NCBI RefSeq assembly: GCF_003590095.1
Contig: NC_039486.1
Span: 2,790,001 to 2,854,000, forward strand
Reading direction: 5' to 3'
Length of the DNA stretch: 64,000 nt
Source of the DNA: Trichoplusia ni
Lineage: Eukaryota; Arthropoda; Insecta; Lepidoptera; Noctuidae
A program made the translations under genes and the position numbers. Below, piece after piece: positions 1-12,658 of the stretch (the stretch's first letter is position 1; each line of letters starts with the position of its first letter). Below the pieces are notes generated by a model. The model had not been told where the DNA came from and ran no database searches. It saw only the letters and a program-made list of their open reading frames with translations.

Positions 1-3000
1 AAATTAGGAATATTAAAAGAAATGTCGTATGGTTATAAATTAAATTAAATTACTGACACTTCCTCTGCTCTAGATAGGTACACACATAAAATATATTTTT
101 TAGATAATTATGTTCCGTTATATCTACGTGTAGAGTCTTTACTCATTGCCGCGACGTACTTGTATATCATTCATGATAAAATTCTACTTATTCTTCATTT
201 TGTTATAATACTCGTCAAACTACTTTAGGAAACATACGGGCGGTAAACTAGACTTTGACCGCTGCGTTTGTTTCTAACTAAATTAATTCAGTACCATAGA
301 ACGCTGTTGATGAAATAGGTGTGAGAGATTTTTAATTTGAAAGCTGTTTGCTCACGTAAATTATAAGGATTCAATACATATTATTTTTCAGTGGCTCTAT
401 GTAGAATGTGAAATTATTACTTTGCATACATTATATATACATTATTCGAATCCCTTTTACAAAGACTACCGTTCGTGAACATAAATCGTGATAACTAGAC
501 AGTTAATATTTTCACTGATGTCTGCTGCCTCTATAACAATATTAAAAATAAAGATTGAGTTGTTACAGTATTCAATTTGTTGGTTGGTGTAAACTTAAAT
601 AGATATGTCACAAACCAGTATCAATAGTATTTTTACTATACTATCTTATTCGATGCTTAGCCAGCGTCAACGCACACAATCTCCCACCGTATGTTCCACA
701 GCCGATGATCCCACAGCAGACAGACATTAAGCGGACTTAACCCGTCACGCGCCCGTGTGGCTTAATTGTCATTAAATTCAACTCAATTTGTGTTCCAAAC
801 GCATAAGTTGGTGTAACACGTCGTCTTCGTTGCGGTATTGTGCGTTATGTCGAATCTTTTTTTGTTCAGCTTAAAGAATTAATGTTATATAAATCGATGA
901 GACGTGGGCCTGAATGATGGGTCGGTTTGATTTTACCACCCGCTTTGGTGGGTTAAGTGATTAAGATATGTGTCAGAATATTTGTTATATGTATTTCAAT
1001 TATTAAATACTTGATTGAAATAATATAAATTTCGTAAAATCATAAAATGCGTTCATATCAAAATCATATTTCAAACCTTAAGTTAATTTACACGTGTTTG
1101 AAACATACATTTATCTATATCTATATCTATAGCGGCAGAGCATAGTCTTGACATTTAGAGGAAGAATATCCGACAGACCAGTTTCAAGTTTGAAATCTCA
1201 TACTTATCCTATCAATCAATGCACTCACATTTAAAATACATTTTTATACAAACCAGATTTCGAGTCTTTCTTCGCAAGCGTCCCTCAGACTTTGAAACAT
1301 CGCCATTTACAATATTTTCACTGTTTTCATATATCCGCACAGCACAACGTACGATAATCTACCTTCAAAGTCCCCAAAAAAACAAATAAACATCAAAACA
1401 TAACGTCCAAACAGGGCACGCCGAAATCGGATTGTCCCTAATCTGTTTCAAAGGTACGGTGACACGCCGACACGGCCGAACCGTTCCAATTTTTATTTTA
1501 ATACATCATAAGATATACATCTTAATTTTTTGACGTATTCACTGAGCTGTCTTTGAACTGCGGTTTACAATTGACATTCTGTCGACGTTGTACCTAGATT
1601 TAATTTGATTTCGAGTAATGCGCAGCTAGTGTTAAGTTTCATTGGTAATTGGGCGCGTCTTGTAAATGTTTCGTGGGATTATTGCTGCTTCGGAACGAGT
1701 GTCTCAATTTCGTCTTGTGTTTAGTGTACATATTAATTTCGTATTGTATAATAATTTTATTTATAGAAAGCTACAAATACGAAGTAAGGAATTGTGTGAT
1801 ATGTGTAATGTGACTCCACTGTTTTCTGTAAAGGAACTTAATGACGTAGACACTCTTTAGTGGGCTATCTGGCTATCTAGTAGTCTAGAAAACGAAAATA
1901 AAAAATATAGGCTGGTGACCAGAATAAATGGACGAGATATAAATGATTCTCCAAAAATGTACTCATACATTAAATGTTAAAATACTAAATCGGATAGACG
2001 GCAATTATTAGTTCAATGTTTAAAATCATATTTGAAAACAAATCAATTTCAAGATTAACAAGTAACGTCTGAAAAATAAAAAATATTCTCAAGCAGATCC
2101 AAATTATGTTATTATAAATAATAATCGTCTAAGAAATAATCTCATAAACATGATCATGATCATCGCATGAACATCGATCTTCAACCAATGTAAATTCCAT
2201 CAAATACGTCAATCATAACACATCAATGGAAACACTTAAACCAGCATCCAAATTAATTAGTGTACATTTTTGTACACTCGAGTAATTTCGGACATGATAA
2301 GTTATTCATAAGCCCTTCATACGGACTACATCATTGAACTAGTTAGGTAACCCCGTAATACAAGTGAAGCTGCAAGCTGACCGTTACAATTTGGATCGGA
2401 ATGTGATATATTTTGGTCAAACTCTACCTGCCTCAAAAACCTATGTCGTACTGGATTTTGGGTATTAACTCACGAAGAAAAAAGAGGGGAAAAAAAAAAG
2501 TCAAAGATGGCTGTTAGTTTTTCATATCTGCCTCTTTGTGGTATCATAGCTCTGATCAGTTGAGATTCAATGAGAAACATCATCGTGATAATGAAATGAG
2601 CAACAGTCTTGCATCTATTAACATACATCAACAATTTATAGTGGATAAGTAATGTAGCACAAAAAATCTGTAACCAGACCGTCTAACGTAAATAATAAAA
2701 AAAAAAACAACGAGTTAAATGAATACAAAATCCACTTCTTTAATCACACTTTTTTCTAGCCTAAATTCCAGTAGCGTGGAGTTATTCGAAACTAACAAAA
2801 GAAAGGCAACACAAAGCGAGACAGCTCCTTCATTACGCATATGTTTTGCATGCAACGATCAACTCCCATTTATTTCGGCGTTTTCTTCCGGGCCTGGGGC
2901 GTATCGACGCATTCCTTCACGCTATGTAACAGATTTAGCAGACAAGTTTCGGTATGGCTTTTGATATGATATTATTGTAAAAAGTTGAGTGAGTTTAATG

Positions 3001-3089
3001 TAGAGTCGAATATTGAGAGCCAGAGACGCTACTGAGAAAGTATTAAAAAGTATTTTACTTAATTACAAGAAGAAGAAGAAGTGTTGGTA
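1..3089. other. Gene-free stretch with decayed repeats
   Basis: No exon with family similarity was recognised on either strand; all open frames are short and AT-rich. It holds a diverged dispersed repeat near 477-545 and a short TATCTA hexamer run near 1112-1131. A GC-richer patch near 660-860 is unexplained and could be a regulatory or old transposon remnant. Confidence 0.5.
477..545 (+). repeat. Fragment of a dispersed moth repeat (CGTGATAACTAGACAGTT type)
   Basis: It shares the core CGTGATA..TAGACAGTT..ATTTTCAC..GATGT..TGC followed by CTATAACAA with diverged segments at 9393-9480, 10740-10985 and 49575-49850. It is non-coding, and its class is not known to me. Confidence 0.4.
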
Positions 3090-3295
3090 AGTAAAATACG
3101 CCAAACCCACAGAGCTTGGCGTGTTGCGGAATTAATTCCCGCATAGAACAATCATTTGTGTACTCCTTCAATGCTCGTTTTGGGTCTAGATGTTTATGTG
3201 CATACCATTTTAATGTTCGCATAACCCCCGCAACACAAGGGTGGAACTTTTTAGTGCAGGAGTCCTTTTTTAAAAGAAGAAAAAAAAATACCAAA
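3090..3295 (+). mobile_element. Degenerate tRNA-derived SINE, family B
   Basis: This is an old copy of the family seen most clearly at 24341-24555. The shared order is a GTTGCGG..ATTCCCGC head, an ACAA.CATTTGTGT block, GTCTAGATGTTTATGTGCAT, CCCGCAACACAAGG, a GCAGGAGTC block and an A-rich tail. Both polymerase III boxes are damaged. Orientation follows the A-rich tail. Confidence 0.55.
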
Positions 3296-6200
3296 TGTGA
3301 AAACCACCTTTTACAGCAGATACAAAGTGCTAAACTAATGATAATATTAATTTAAATATTTATTTTTTATTTATTACAAAATGTTTTTCATGCAGCAACA
3401 AAGTAAAACGATCGCCAGAGGGCCTACCATTACCTCTTATAATGATCTTTACTACTGTCAAGAAAGAGAGATGCCACTCTACACCATATAATGTGCTGTC
3501 CCTTTTCCGCAAATTTAAAACGGAGCCTTGTCAAACCCACAATTGTAGACGCACGCGAACAAGTGGATCCAAATGCCATATGGTTAATATATCCTACGTT
3601 TGCAAGTGGGGAACCTGCCACATGTTGTTTTTAGGTACTAGGTAACGTACTAGCAAGCTGTTCATGGTTTTGGCATTAAGTTTGCCAAAAAAAAAATACG
3701 AAAAAAAGTTTTTTGACAGGAGTCAATTTCCAAGACGGTTATTTTTAAAGAGTCATAAACCTCAAAAAAAAGTACTGAGTTTTTACAGCAAAATCAGATA
3801 AGTTTGTCTTTATTATATTTGGAAAATTCTTAATGATGCAAAAGCATGGTTTGTAATGACTTAATAATCCCCCAAATAGTAAAATAAAACCTATTTTTGT
3901 TCGAACTCCATTCAGAACGAGTATTGAATTGTTAATGTCACTTATCGAAATCTTAAGAACAAAAAAGAACGCAACAATACTATACCATCCCAAATTGTGA
4001 CGTCATTTGTCTAGTCCAAATTATAACTGACAGGATCTTTACCAAACCTATTTCGGTTCAAAACTACTTGCCGGAAGGTAACATGGTATTAAGAACTTAA
4101 GTATACGTTCTAAAAACCAATTAACTTGACCCCTCTAAGTAAGAAATAAGCAGTGAGTAGGTACATTACCACACAATATTAGATGATCATGTTGTTGCTA
4201 AGAATTTTGTATTTTTGGAGGAAATACTTAGCACTGTAAGGTGTAAAAAAGTAAAGAAGTAAGAAAAAGAAACATAAAATCATTTTACAATGTATTTTAA
4301 TATTCAGGGGCCTAAAAGCACAACATGGCGTGCGCAAGTCGCCGTATTGTAGCCAACATCACATAGATCAAGTTATACTGGTCTTGGTGATCAAAGTAAA
4401 TGGTCATCACAAAAACCATAGCGAGCAGTGGGCTGTACCCGTACGACGGCTGATTTAACATTTAAATTCGGTCCCCGGGCGATGCAGGAGTCTAATTGTT
4501 CGGCCGCTGCAAATTATAAATTCATTAAGGAAGCTTCGACCCGCGGCCATGGAGATTTTTCAAGTCGGTCTTTATTTTTCTTATTGTATTGTTACTTCTC
4601 GTATTCCGATGTGTTGCAAGTGGGAGTTGAAAAAAGTACTGTCAAAGCATACGATTCGTCACTGTTGGGTAATATTAAAATTAATTGTCAGTTTTAATAT
4701 TTGATTGGTTTTGAAATCGATTTGCGTTGGTTCGTTAATTTATAATGACAATGTATTTATTAACTGCAGTAAATTCTTATGTAACTGATGTATGAATATC
4801 ATACTTAACTTGTATGATCATAACATTTACTAAGCTACTAAGCTATGATAATTTAAAAACTCTTTGTAGTAAATAATAGTAAATGGACTCTTAATAAAAT
4901 TGTACCATCATTCAAAACCAATTATCGTTTTCCATATAACTTTATTAACTATCCTTCATAGATAAGTTTGAATATTAAAAAAGTAGTAGACAATAGATAT
5001 GTATTCTAAGAAACACTTTTTAAGTTAAACGGGTACATTTCTCTGAACAAAACCATTATAATGTGATCATAATTTATGTAATAGATTCTTCCAAAATTAA
5101 ATCACAAATAACAAATTGAAACTACTTCTAAACTCTGTTCACCTTAAATCATAACAGCCATATCTTTACGCCTCCTAATCTCGATTCATTATGATTTTCT
5201 ACAAGCAATTGTGAAGAGTGCATTAACCTTACGGTAGCTACAGCGTTTTCTAACAAGAAATTAATTGTAAACAGTACGCTTTCGGCGTCTTGTTAAAATA
5301 ATTGTTGGTCTATAAGTAACTATTTATCAAACCATAGTGTTCGGGGTTCTCGTTAAATGTCTAGTACGATTTGAACCCTTCGTATACTAGGCGACGTAAA
5401 TTTTCGATATCTAACGATTTTAGTTTCCAAGCAACTATTATTAGGTCTATTTCCAACATCATCAGCCTTAAAAAACCCTGGAGATGTGGACTTGTCCTGT
5501 TCAACTTTCCTGACATTTTTCTATCTCTTGTCTTCTGCCATAGAGACTTTATGCTGCTAAATCGGAAAGCTTGTGTAATTGAATCTGTTGTCAGATGACG
5601 AAAAAGTATCACAGCTCAACTTGGAACTTCCCCGAAACAACAAAAAAAAATGTGTTAACAATAACAGAGATTGACGTTTGAGATTGAGATAGATAATTTT
5701 TATTGTTCAGAAAAAGGAAAAAACTGCTTTAAAGTTTAGGGGGGCTTCTGACGAAACAATTTCGTATAATTTATTCACAATCGTAAACTCACGCGTAAGT
5801 TTAATCCACTGTAAAAACATCATCGCTTCGTTTGAATCAATTTTCACACCAGAGTTGTCGCGTGTACGTACAGCCTTAAAGTAATTAGGTATACTTCTTA
5901 ATGTGGGTGTATTTTAGATGAATGAGCAATGTTACGAATGAATGTAGAATTAGTAGGTGATCAGTATTTTTTAGTTTTCGTTGATGGTTAATATATGAGT
6001 GTACTAGTAGCGCAGTTAGTTGAGTTATACTTGTTAGTAGAGTGATTTATCTCGTAGTTCAAAAGATCTTTTGTGAGTTTAATAGATTCGGAGGTTCTTA
6101 GAACTGATTCCCGTTTAGTTCAGGTCGAGTAAAGTTTTTATTTTGTGGTGTACTAAATTTTATAACAAAAATCGTATGATTGTTATGGACTGAGCATGCG

Positions 6201-9200
6201 AATATTCTATTTTTTTTTGTAATACGTTTGCAGCCCAACGAAATTTGTGTCGTTTCACGAACATTCAAGCCACATGCAGAGCTTTGGATATGTTAAGCTA
6301 CTTAGAGTGTGGATTTTGGTCTTTAAAAATTTAGCTGAACACAAAATTTTACCTCTAACAACGCCCTATTTGAGCAAAGTCCATTTTACAGACCGCACAG
6401 TGTCTTTTAGTTAAGCTTATAACACAACATTCACTGAAGCATATTCAGCTGAATTTTACATTCAAATAAGCAAATTAAAGTTTTAAAGTTCAGTTGCCAA
6501 CCCAAATTCAAATGCGAATATGATTTCAGACTCATAAATGCACCTTCTAATATAAAATTAGGCGAACCCAGTCCCAACCGTCGGTAGCCAAAGAGAACGA
6601 TTTTGGTTTGTAATTAATATTTCTTTGAAACACTCAAACGTTTCGAGCCCAGAAGGGACGAATACTAAACACTCGTGCTAGAGGCTAGGTCTCCAAATTG
6701 GTTTCGTTTTTTACGAAACAGTTAAAGATATGACTCATTTTTCATTGGGGTTAGGTAGGTTTGCCTAGAGGTATAAAACGTAGGTACAGTTAAAAGTTCC
6801 TATATTTTTATGGAAATTTATATTTCTAGTCTTGATTTTAAGTCGTTTGATTCTGCATTTTTGCGAGATTCAGCCAATTTTTAGGACATTAGTATATGTT
6901 TTTGTTACAATTTGTTATTAATTGTGAAAATGCAAATGTAGAGTCTTCTTAGTCAACTAGTTTTCAACAACTATATTTTTGCAATAACTTACAATTTACG
7001 TAAATCTGGATGAGGCCTTAAAAAAAACTAAACCATGTTTTTTAGTTTGATAAGATCATCAACAATATTCCAAATCCGTTACTTCTCACAGACTTTCGCT
7101 TTCAAATCTCCAAGCATCCAAATTTGTAAAATCTTCCTTTTTTATCCAAAACTCACGAAATCCAAAAAACGGAACGCTCATTTGAACGTTTACATTCCAT
7201 TTCGCATTTCCAGACACATATTATGTTTGTATGCAATTTGAATAACGCCTACGGTTAAACAATGGCAGCTATCATTTAGAGCAGTACCATGATGACTACT
7301 GTTGTGAGTATTCGTAATCGACGAGGTTTAGAGGTAGAGATGTCTGGAATCGATAGATTTGCCGATGAAAAATCGAGATTATTTTTGTTGTATCCATTAG
7401 ACAAGATTCCCATTTTCTTTAATTGTTGGGTTTTTGTTCATCACAAAAAATTAAAATCAATTACCAAATCAAGTTGATCCCTATACTCAGCTCTACCATA
7501 TTTACTTTAAGACAAATACTGAGCTCAAGTGATAATTGCTTCAGTTATCAACCGAGAAAGCTAGTAACTCGTAATCTAAATAGTATCACTGAGTATATGT
7601 AAGTTACTAAGGTGTTATCCGGTTAACCTAGAATGCATTGAATTCACGTTTAATTATATATCACAGAAACTATTTTAATGCATGCTAATTAATTAAGAAC
7701 ATAAACTATGTGAAAGAGTGACCTTTTTATACGTACTACCATTAATCGTCGTTGTAAGCGATCGACTGTAGGTAATTCCTCTTATTAATTTTAAGTATTC
7801 AATTTAATAATAGTTCTTCTTTTGTTCTACCTAAATACTCAACGTAATTTTTATTATAATTTATTTTTATAGTTCTTTCATTGTAGTTAGAATGCATACC
7901 ATAATAACAGTTGCTATTATTTTACATTCTTATTACACAAAATTATACAGCCTACGATAGCTTAAAATAGTTGATAGTAATTTATTGAAACGCAAATTGT
8001 TCCCGTAGTAGGGACGTCGAAACGAATTAAAATCGACTAGTTAAGAAAATTGCCCATCTCTATTGTAAATGGGCAATCGGATTTGAAAAAGATTTCGATA
8101 TGCAAGGTATTAAAGTTAAAAAGGCTGTTTTAGTAAAATGGGCGTTGCGAATAAATTGATATGCGTGAAACGAAACGGTAAGCAGGAGGCAATTTTAGAA
8201 TTAGTATTTCGAATATTATTGATGTTTTGTTTATCGATGGTTGGATACTATACATTGTGAAAAGTACTCGGAAAATTTGAAACCTATTTGAAAATATAAG
8301 TTTTTGAATGTCAACAATCTTGTTATTGACAAGATCCTGATTTATAAAATCACAAAAAAATATTGCTTAGTCTGGCTTTTTTTTTATTCATATCTTCTTC
8401 TAGCGACTAACATACATCATCTATAAACAACGGTCTGGCTAGCTAGCACACGTAGAGATAAGGGAGCAAGCTCCCCAGTACACGTAGTAATATCAAGACA
8501 AAATGGCAAAAAAAAAATCTACGTTAATAGCATTGATCTAGGGGCCTACTTTGTAAGCAAGACAGCGCATGACCTAAACACGCCTCTTTTTCATAAATAC
8601 AGCGGTCAAACTTCAAGTGTTGATAGTAAGTGGCCAGTACCAATAATAGTTTTTTTTTGGTGAGGTGGTTGAATCATTGTGGACACCCAATCCCTCGGGG
8701 GAGAAAATAGGTAGTGTCAGATTTAATTTTAGTAAGGGAGTAAGGGGTAGTGTCAGGTAGTTAAGATTCTTACTGACTCAACCTGAATCACCATGCTAAG
8801 TCACCCGCGTTTTTGTAATGGTGTATGGCAATACGTTGCAATCCTATATACCTACAACTTGGCAACAGGCTTGTAAATAAATACTATCACTCAACTTTCT
8901 TTTCTTAATTACTAATTAGCTATCTTAATTAAATGTTAACTAGGAAAAGAGCTCTATTACCACATATTGAAGACTACACAATGACCTAATAACAACACCA
9001 TATTTGGAGCATTCAACCTGATTCGGTATATAACGATCGATTCGAACGACCAAGGAGTTACGAAGATAATTATTGGTTGAGGTATATTGTTAGACAATAC
9101 CAAAATCTGTAATCACTCTAAAGTTTTTATTTTCATTTGAAGCGATATTACTGGACACCTTTCAGAAACAAATTAGTTTAAATGTTCTTTCAAACGAGGT

Positions 9201-10739
9201 TGCCGTTTTTACCCTTCTTAGGGAACCCTAATAATACTTAACAATAAAACACATTATTGACACACCGTAATGATACACTGACACAAATTTGTTAAAAGTA
9301 GCATATTTTTATGGTAAGACAGCACTTTTAAAGGAATGGTTGCTACTAAATACAAGGCAGGCGTTAAGAAGTATGTATCGCTTCTGTTATTGAGACTCCG
9401 CTGTTGTCTGTCTGTCGGACCGCCTGTCACCAGACGTGAATCGTGATATCCGTCAGACAGTTGAAATGCGAAAATTTTCAGTTTAATTAACAATTGTTAC
9501 GGTTATAAGTTTGTCATACCACCGAGCTGGTCCCGCCTTGTCGCGTTTCCAGCCCAGATTACAATTTAAAGCATACGTAGAGTCATTTTGGCACTTTCCT
9601 AAATTAATAAAAAAATTGAAATTATCTGTAAAAAAGAGCTCCAAACAGTTCCAGTATCTTAGCAGCTCCACAACAAATTACCTTTGTGGAGAACTCATTC
9701 AAATAGAATAGTCCTGATGAATACATCGATATATTTTCATCCAATTACCTGAATTATTCAATGTTCAATTATTAAGATTTATTTTAAAGGGTCGCACCAA
9801 TTGTGCAGTTAATAATATTGCTGTTTTTCTTTTAGCTTACAAAATGTAGTGATTATTTTGTAACGTGACATCATTGATTGTAAAACGATTGTTTGTCAAA
9901 TAAGCAAGAGTATTATGGACTTACTGTTTATAATGATTGGTGAATGTTTAATAAATGGCAAGTCATAATGATTTTCATAATGACTAAAAAAGGCGGTATT
10001 TGAGAGTGCGTCAATACATTTTAGTTTAAGGAAATGTTTGTAATTGAACAAATAAATAATTAATTTATTGCCATAATTTTCCGTTTTAAGAATGTTGTTC
10101 ATGGAAACGGTTAAGTTAGTTTTGCTGTGCCTTACAGGGTTCACAAATGTACATAGCTTTAAGCTTATACTGTAATGTCTTCGGCAAATTGTGGAATTAA
10201 AAAAAAATATGTGAATAGGAATATGAAACTGGGCAAACAATACTTTTTTATATTGGCCCACTGTTAGACAACACTAAAAGAAACTCCATTCCTTCCTAAT
10301 CTTTTTTGTAAAATACTTCGATAAAAATAAACTTACAGAATCGGCTCCTGATAGGTCAACTATAAAACGTTCATAAATAATTGCCTACATACAAGAAACA
10401 GATACATATACCAGCTTTAGCCGTTTATCAACCTTTTATAATACCGATATTCTTTAGAAATTCACTTACTACAAGGAGTGCTAATTGCAAGCAAAATGAA
10501 CAGATAATGATGCCCATTCATAGGTGGACTGGGTCTTGGTGAATATTCGCCATCAATTTGCCCTTATAAGTAGAGTCAATGCAGGATTAGAACAATATTG
10601 GTAGAAGCGGTCTCAGGTTGTTATAGATTTTATAAAGCGTATAATCAGATATTGTGTGGGATTTAAATGTGATTTGTTATAATCTGATATGTTGTAGTAC
10701 TATTACAACCTTAAGATTTTTTATTTTAAAATTGTTTTT
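3296..10739. other. Gene-free stretch
   Basis: No supported gene. Overlapping open frames on both strands at 5361-5612 have no recognisable domain. Patches at 3380-3650, 4320-4560 and 8640-8830 have less AT-rich composition and may be old transposon pieces. Segment 9393-9480 is a dispersed-repeat fragment. The 121-codon frame at 9896-10261 (-) is made of AT-rich residues (I, L, N, K, F, S) and looks spurious. Confidence 0.45.
9393..9480 (+). repeat. Fragment of a dispersed moth repeat (CAGACAGTTGAAAT type)
   Basis: It matches the repeat at 49575-49850 and 477-545: a run of TCTGTCTGTCGG-like units, CCTGTCACCAGACGTGAA, TCGTGATA, then CAGACAGTTGAAAT and ATTTTCA. Non-coding. Confidence 0.45.
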
Positions 10740-10985
10740 TTTTTGGGGTTCTGTATGAAAACAGTAAAAATGGAATACTGTTACTGCGAATATCTGCTGA
10801 CTGTCCGTCTATCTGCCGGGCTGCGTCTCATAGACTTAGCTAGGCTGTTGATTTTTTTTGTAGATGATGTATTCCTTTTGTAAATAGGTATACATAATAC
10901 AAAATTATCAATATAGATTAAGCAAAATTCATAAATTAGTTTGCTTTCATTTATTTGTACAGAACCCTGAGTGTCGCAAGGTAGA
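10740..10985 (+). repeat. Dispersed moth repeat bounded by GGGTTCTGTA and CAGAACCCT
   Basis: It starts near a T-run followed by GGGGTTCTGTATGAAAACAG and ends near TACAGAACCCTGAGTGTCGC. The imperfectly inverted ends (GGTTCTGTA and TACAGAACC) suggest a non-autonomous DNA element, but no target duplication could be established by eye. Confidence 0.4.
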
Positions 10986-12279
10986 TTGACGCCTACGTTT
11001 TTTTTTCCCTATATTGAGTAATCTGGTATTGCTTTTATCTTGTTATTTTATTCAATAATTTGTAAATTACATGCAATTTTTATTGGAAAGTTTGTATAGC
11101 AAGCATTTGCATACAGCTGATTTGTCATTTTCCTTAATTAATTGCCTTTATATTGTTGTTCACCTGATTTGGTATTAATCAGGTCCTGATCGATACCAAT
11201 TTCGTGATTGCATATGTCATTTTTGACTGAGAATAGATAATCGTTAATATTTTGAATATAAATGAAATAACAGGCAAATTCCATTTCATAAAATCTCAAT
11301 GCAGATTTCGACCGGCAGATGTTGTAAAGCGAACATTTTTGGTATAGGAACTATTTAAAATCAGCTTTTTTAGGTTATACAATATTTTTCTTTAATACAA
11401 GCGATAAACTTCTTCCTCTCCTCTTCACATGTTTTTTTCTATTTCTAATAGTCATTAATGCATTTCATTCAACTAGGTATTTAATTGATCTTGACTAATG
11501 GAAAACGTATAAAACCCGCAGTACTATGTTCATATCAACATTTGACTTAAAAAATAATAAGTCAGTCAGATAGATTTCCAAAAATATTGATAATGTATTT
11601 TTGATTTGAAAATTTGAAGATAAGGTAGAGATAAAGTAGAAGTCAGTTAAGTTACTTTCCAGTAAACAGCTTATTGGTGATTTTCAAAACACTATATTTA
11701 GTTTCATTTTTATTAATCAGAAAAAGAATCGTATTTACTATTACTTATTATATATGTCCAATATATAATATGTTCTTATGGGTAATTTTCAGTTAAAACC
11801 TCTTTTAACACACACCGTCCACCAGTCAAATTTGCCTGACAACAACGCACCCTGAACAGTTAGCCTTATACAGCGGCCTACCGCCTCTCATGCGATAACG
11901 CGGACAGGAGCAAAGTCCAAAGAGATCCGACAACGATATCCCCCGGCTAACAATTAACAATGAGACATTATACTCAGGAGTAATGCTGCCGATAATTACC
12001 GGCCGAACGATTTGCGGGTACGTTAAATATTGCATCTTGTTCTATCGTATTAATTGATGATCCCTCCTGAAAGTTTGTTTTCGTTGTGATTTTATATCGA
12101 TAAGGAAACTTTTTGGAGAGTTCGTAGATAGAAAAAAATAAAAATACAATACAATTTTTGGGATACTAATAGAAAAAAAAACAATTAGGCATGTGGGATT
12201 TAAATTTGAATTTATGATTGGTGTATCTCATGGTTTCTTTTGATTGATTTGGGTTCCAAATTCTCATCTTTATAAAGAA
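10986..12279. other. Gene-free stretch
   Basis: No gene recognised. A GC-richer patch at 11810-12040 carries a 69-codon open frame on the minus strand with no motif that I recognise. The rest is AT-rich spacer. Confidence 0.45.
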
Positions 12280-12333
12280 CTAGCTGTTGCCCGCGACTTC
12301 GTCCACGTGGTTAGAAGATATAAGTTATGATTT

Positions 12334-12596
12334 GTTAAATTGTGGGTCCCGGCTGTTATTCCTACATCTTTGACAGTCGGTACAGGTAGTCAGAAGTTTG
12401 AAAAAGTCTGACAGCCAGTCTAACAAAGGGGTATCGTGTTGCCTCACGTGTTGTCCTCAACCCAGTTACCTGGTAACTGGGTTGAGGAGGTCAGATAGGC
12501 AGTCGCTCCTTGTAAAACACTGGTACTTAGCTGAAACCGGTTGGACTGGTAGCCGACCCCAACATAGTTGGGAAAAGGCTAGGCCAATGATGATGA
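12334..12596 (+). mobile_element. 5S-type SINE, 5'-truncated, nested in a Helitron-like element
   Basis: It matches the body of the longer copy at 57515-57864 from GTTAAATTGTGGGTCCCGGC through TTTGACAGTCG, the GGCAGTCGCTCCTTGTAAAA block and CCCCAACATAGTTGGGAAAA to the GATGATGA end. The 5S-like head is missing. It carries a private perfect palindrome at 12455-12487 that the other local copies lack. Confidence 0.65.
12455..12487. repeat. Perfect 16-bp inverted repeat with 1-bp spacer
   Basis: The left arm CCTCAACCCAGTTACC at 12455-12470 is exactly complementary to the right arm at 12472-12487, separated by a single T. Sister copies of the SINE carry only one arm's sequence here. Confidence 0.9.
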
Positions 12597-12658
12597 GTTC
12601 CTGAGATTAGCGCGTTCAAACAAACAAACTCTTCAGCTTTATATATTAGTATAGAAGA

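Larger units (their letters stand above)
12280..12658 (-). mobile_element. Helitron-like element, interrupted by a 5S-type SINE
   Basis: The left part (12280-12333) and right part (12597-12658) match the two ends of the intact copy at 46747-46983. The 3' end on the minus strand is CTAG followed by T, and the opposite end carries the TATACTAATATATAAAGC block. About 120 bp of the middle of the family sequence is absent and replaced by the SINE at 12334-12596. Confidence 0.65.

Noticed and set aside
1112..1131. CRISPR-like or satellite array
   Set aside because: Only three copies of a TATCTA hexamer; a short microsatellite.
5361..5612. Overlapping open frames on both strands
   Set aside because: No recognisable domain on either strand and no splice context; coding status cannot be supported.
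9896..10261. 121-codon minus-strand open frame
   Set aside because: The composition is that of translated AT-rich spacer (I, L, N, K, F, S); no motif, no splice or promoter context.
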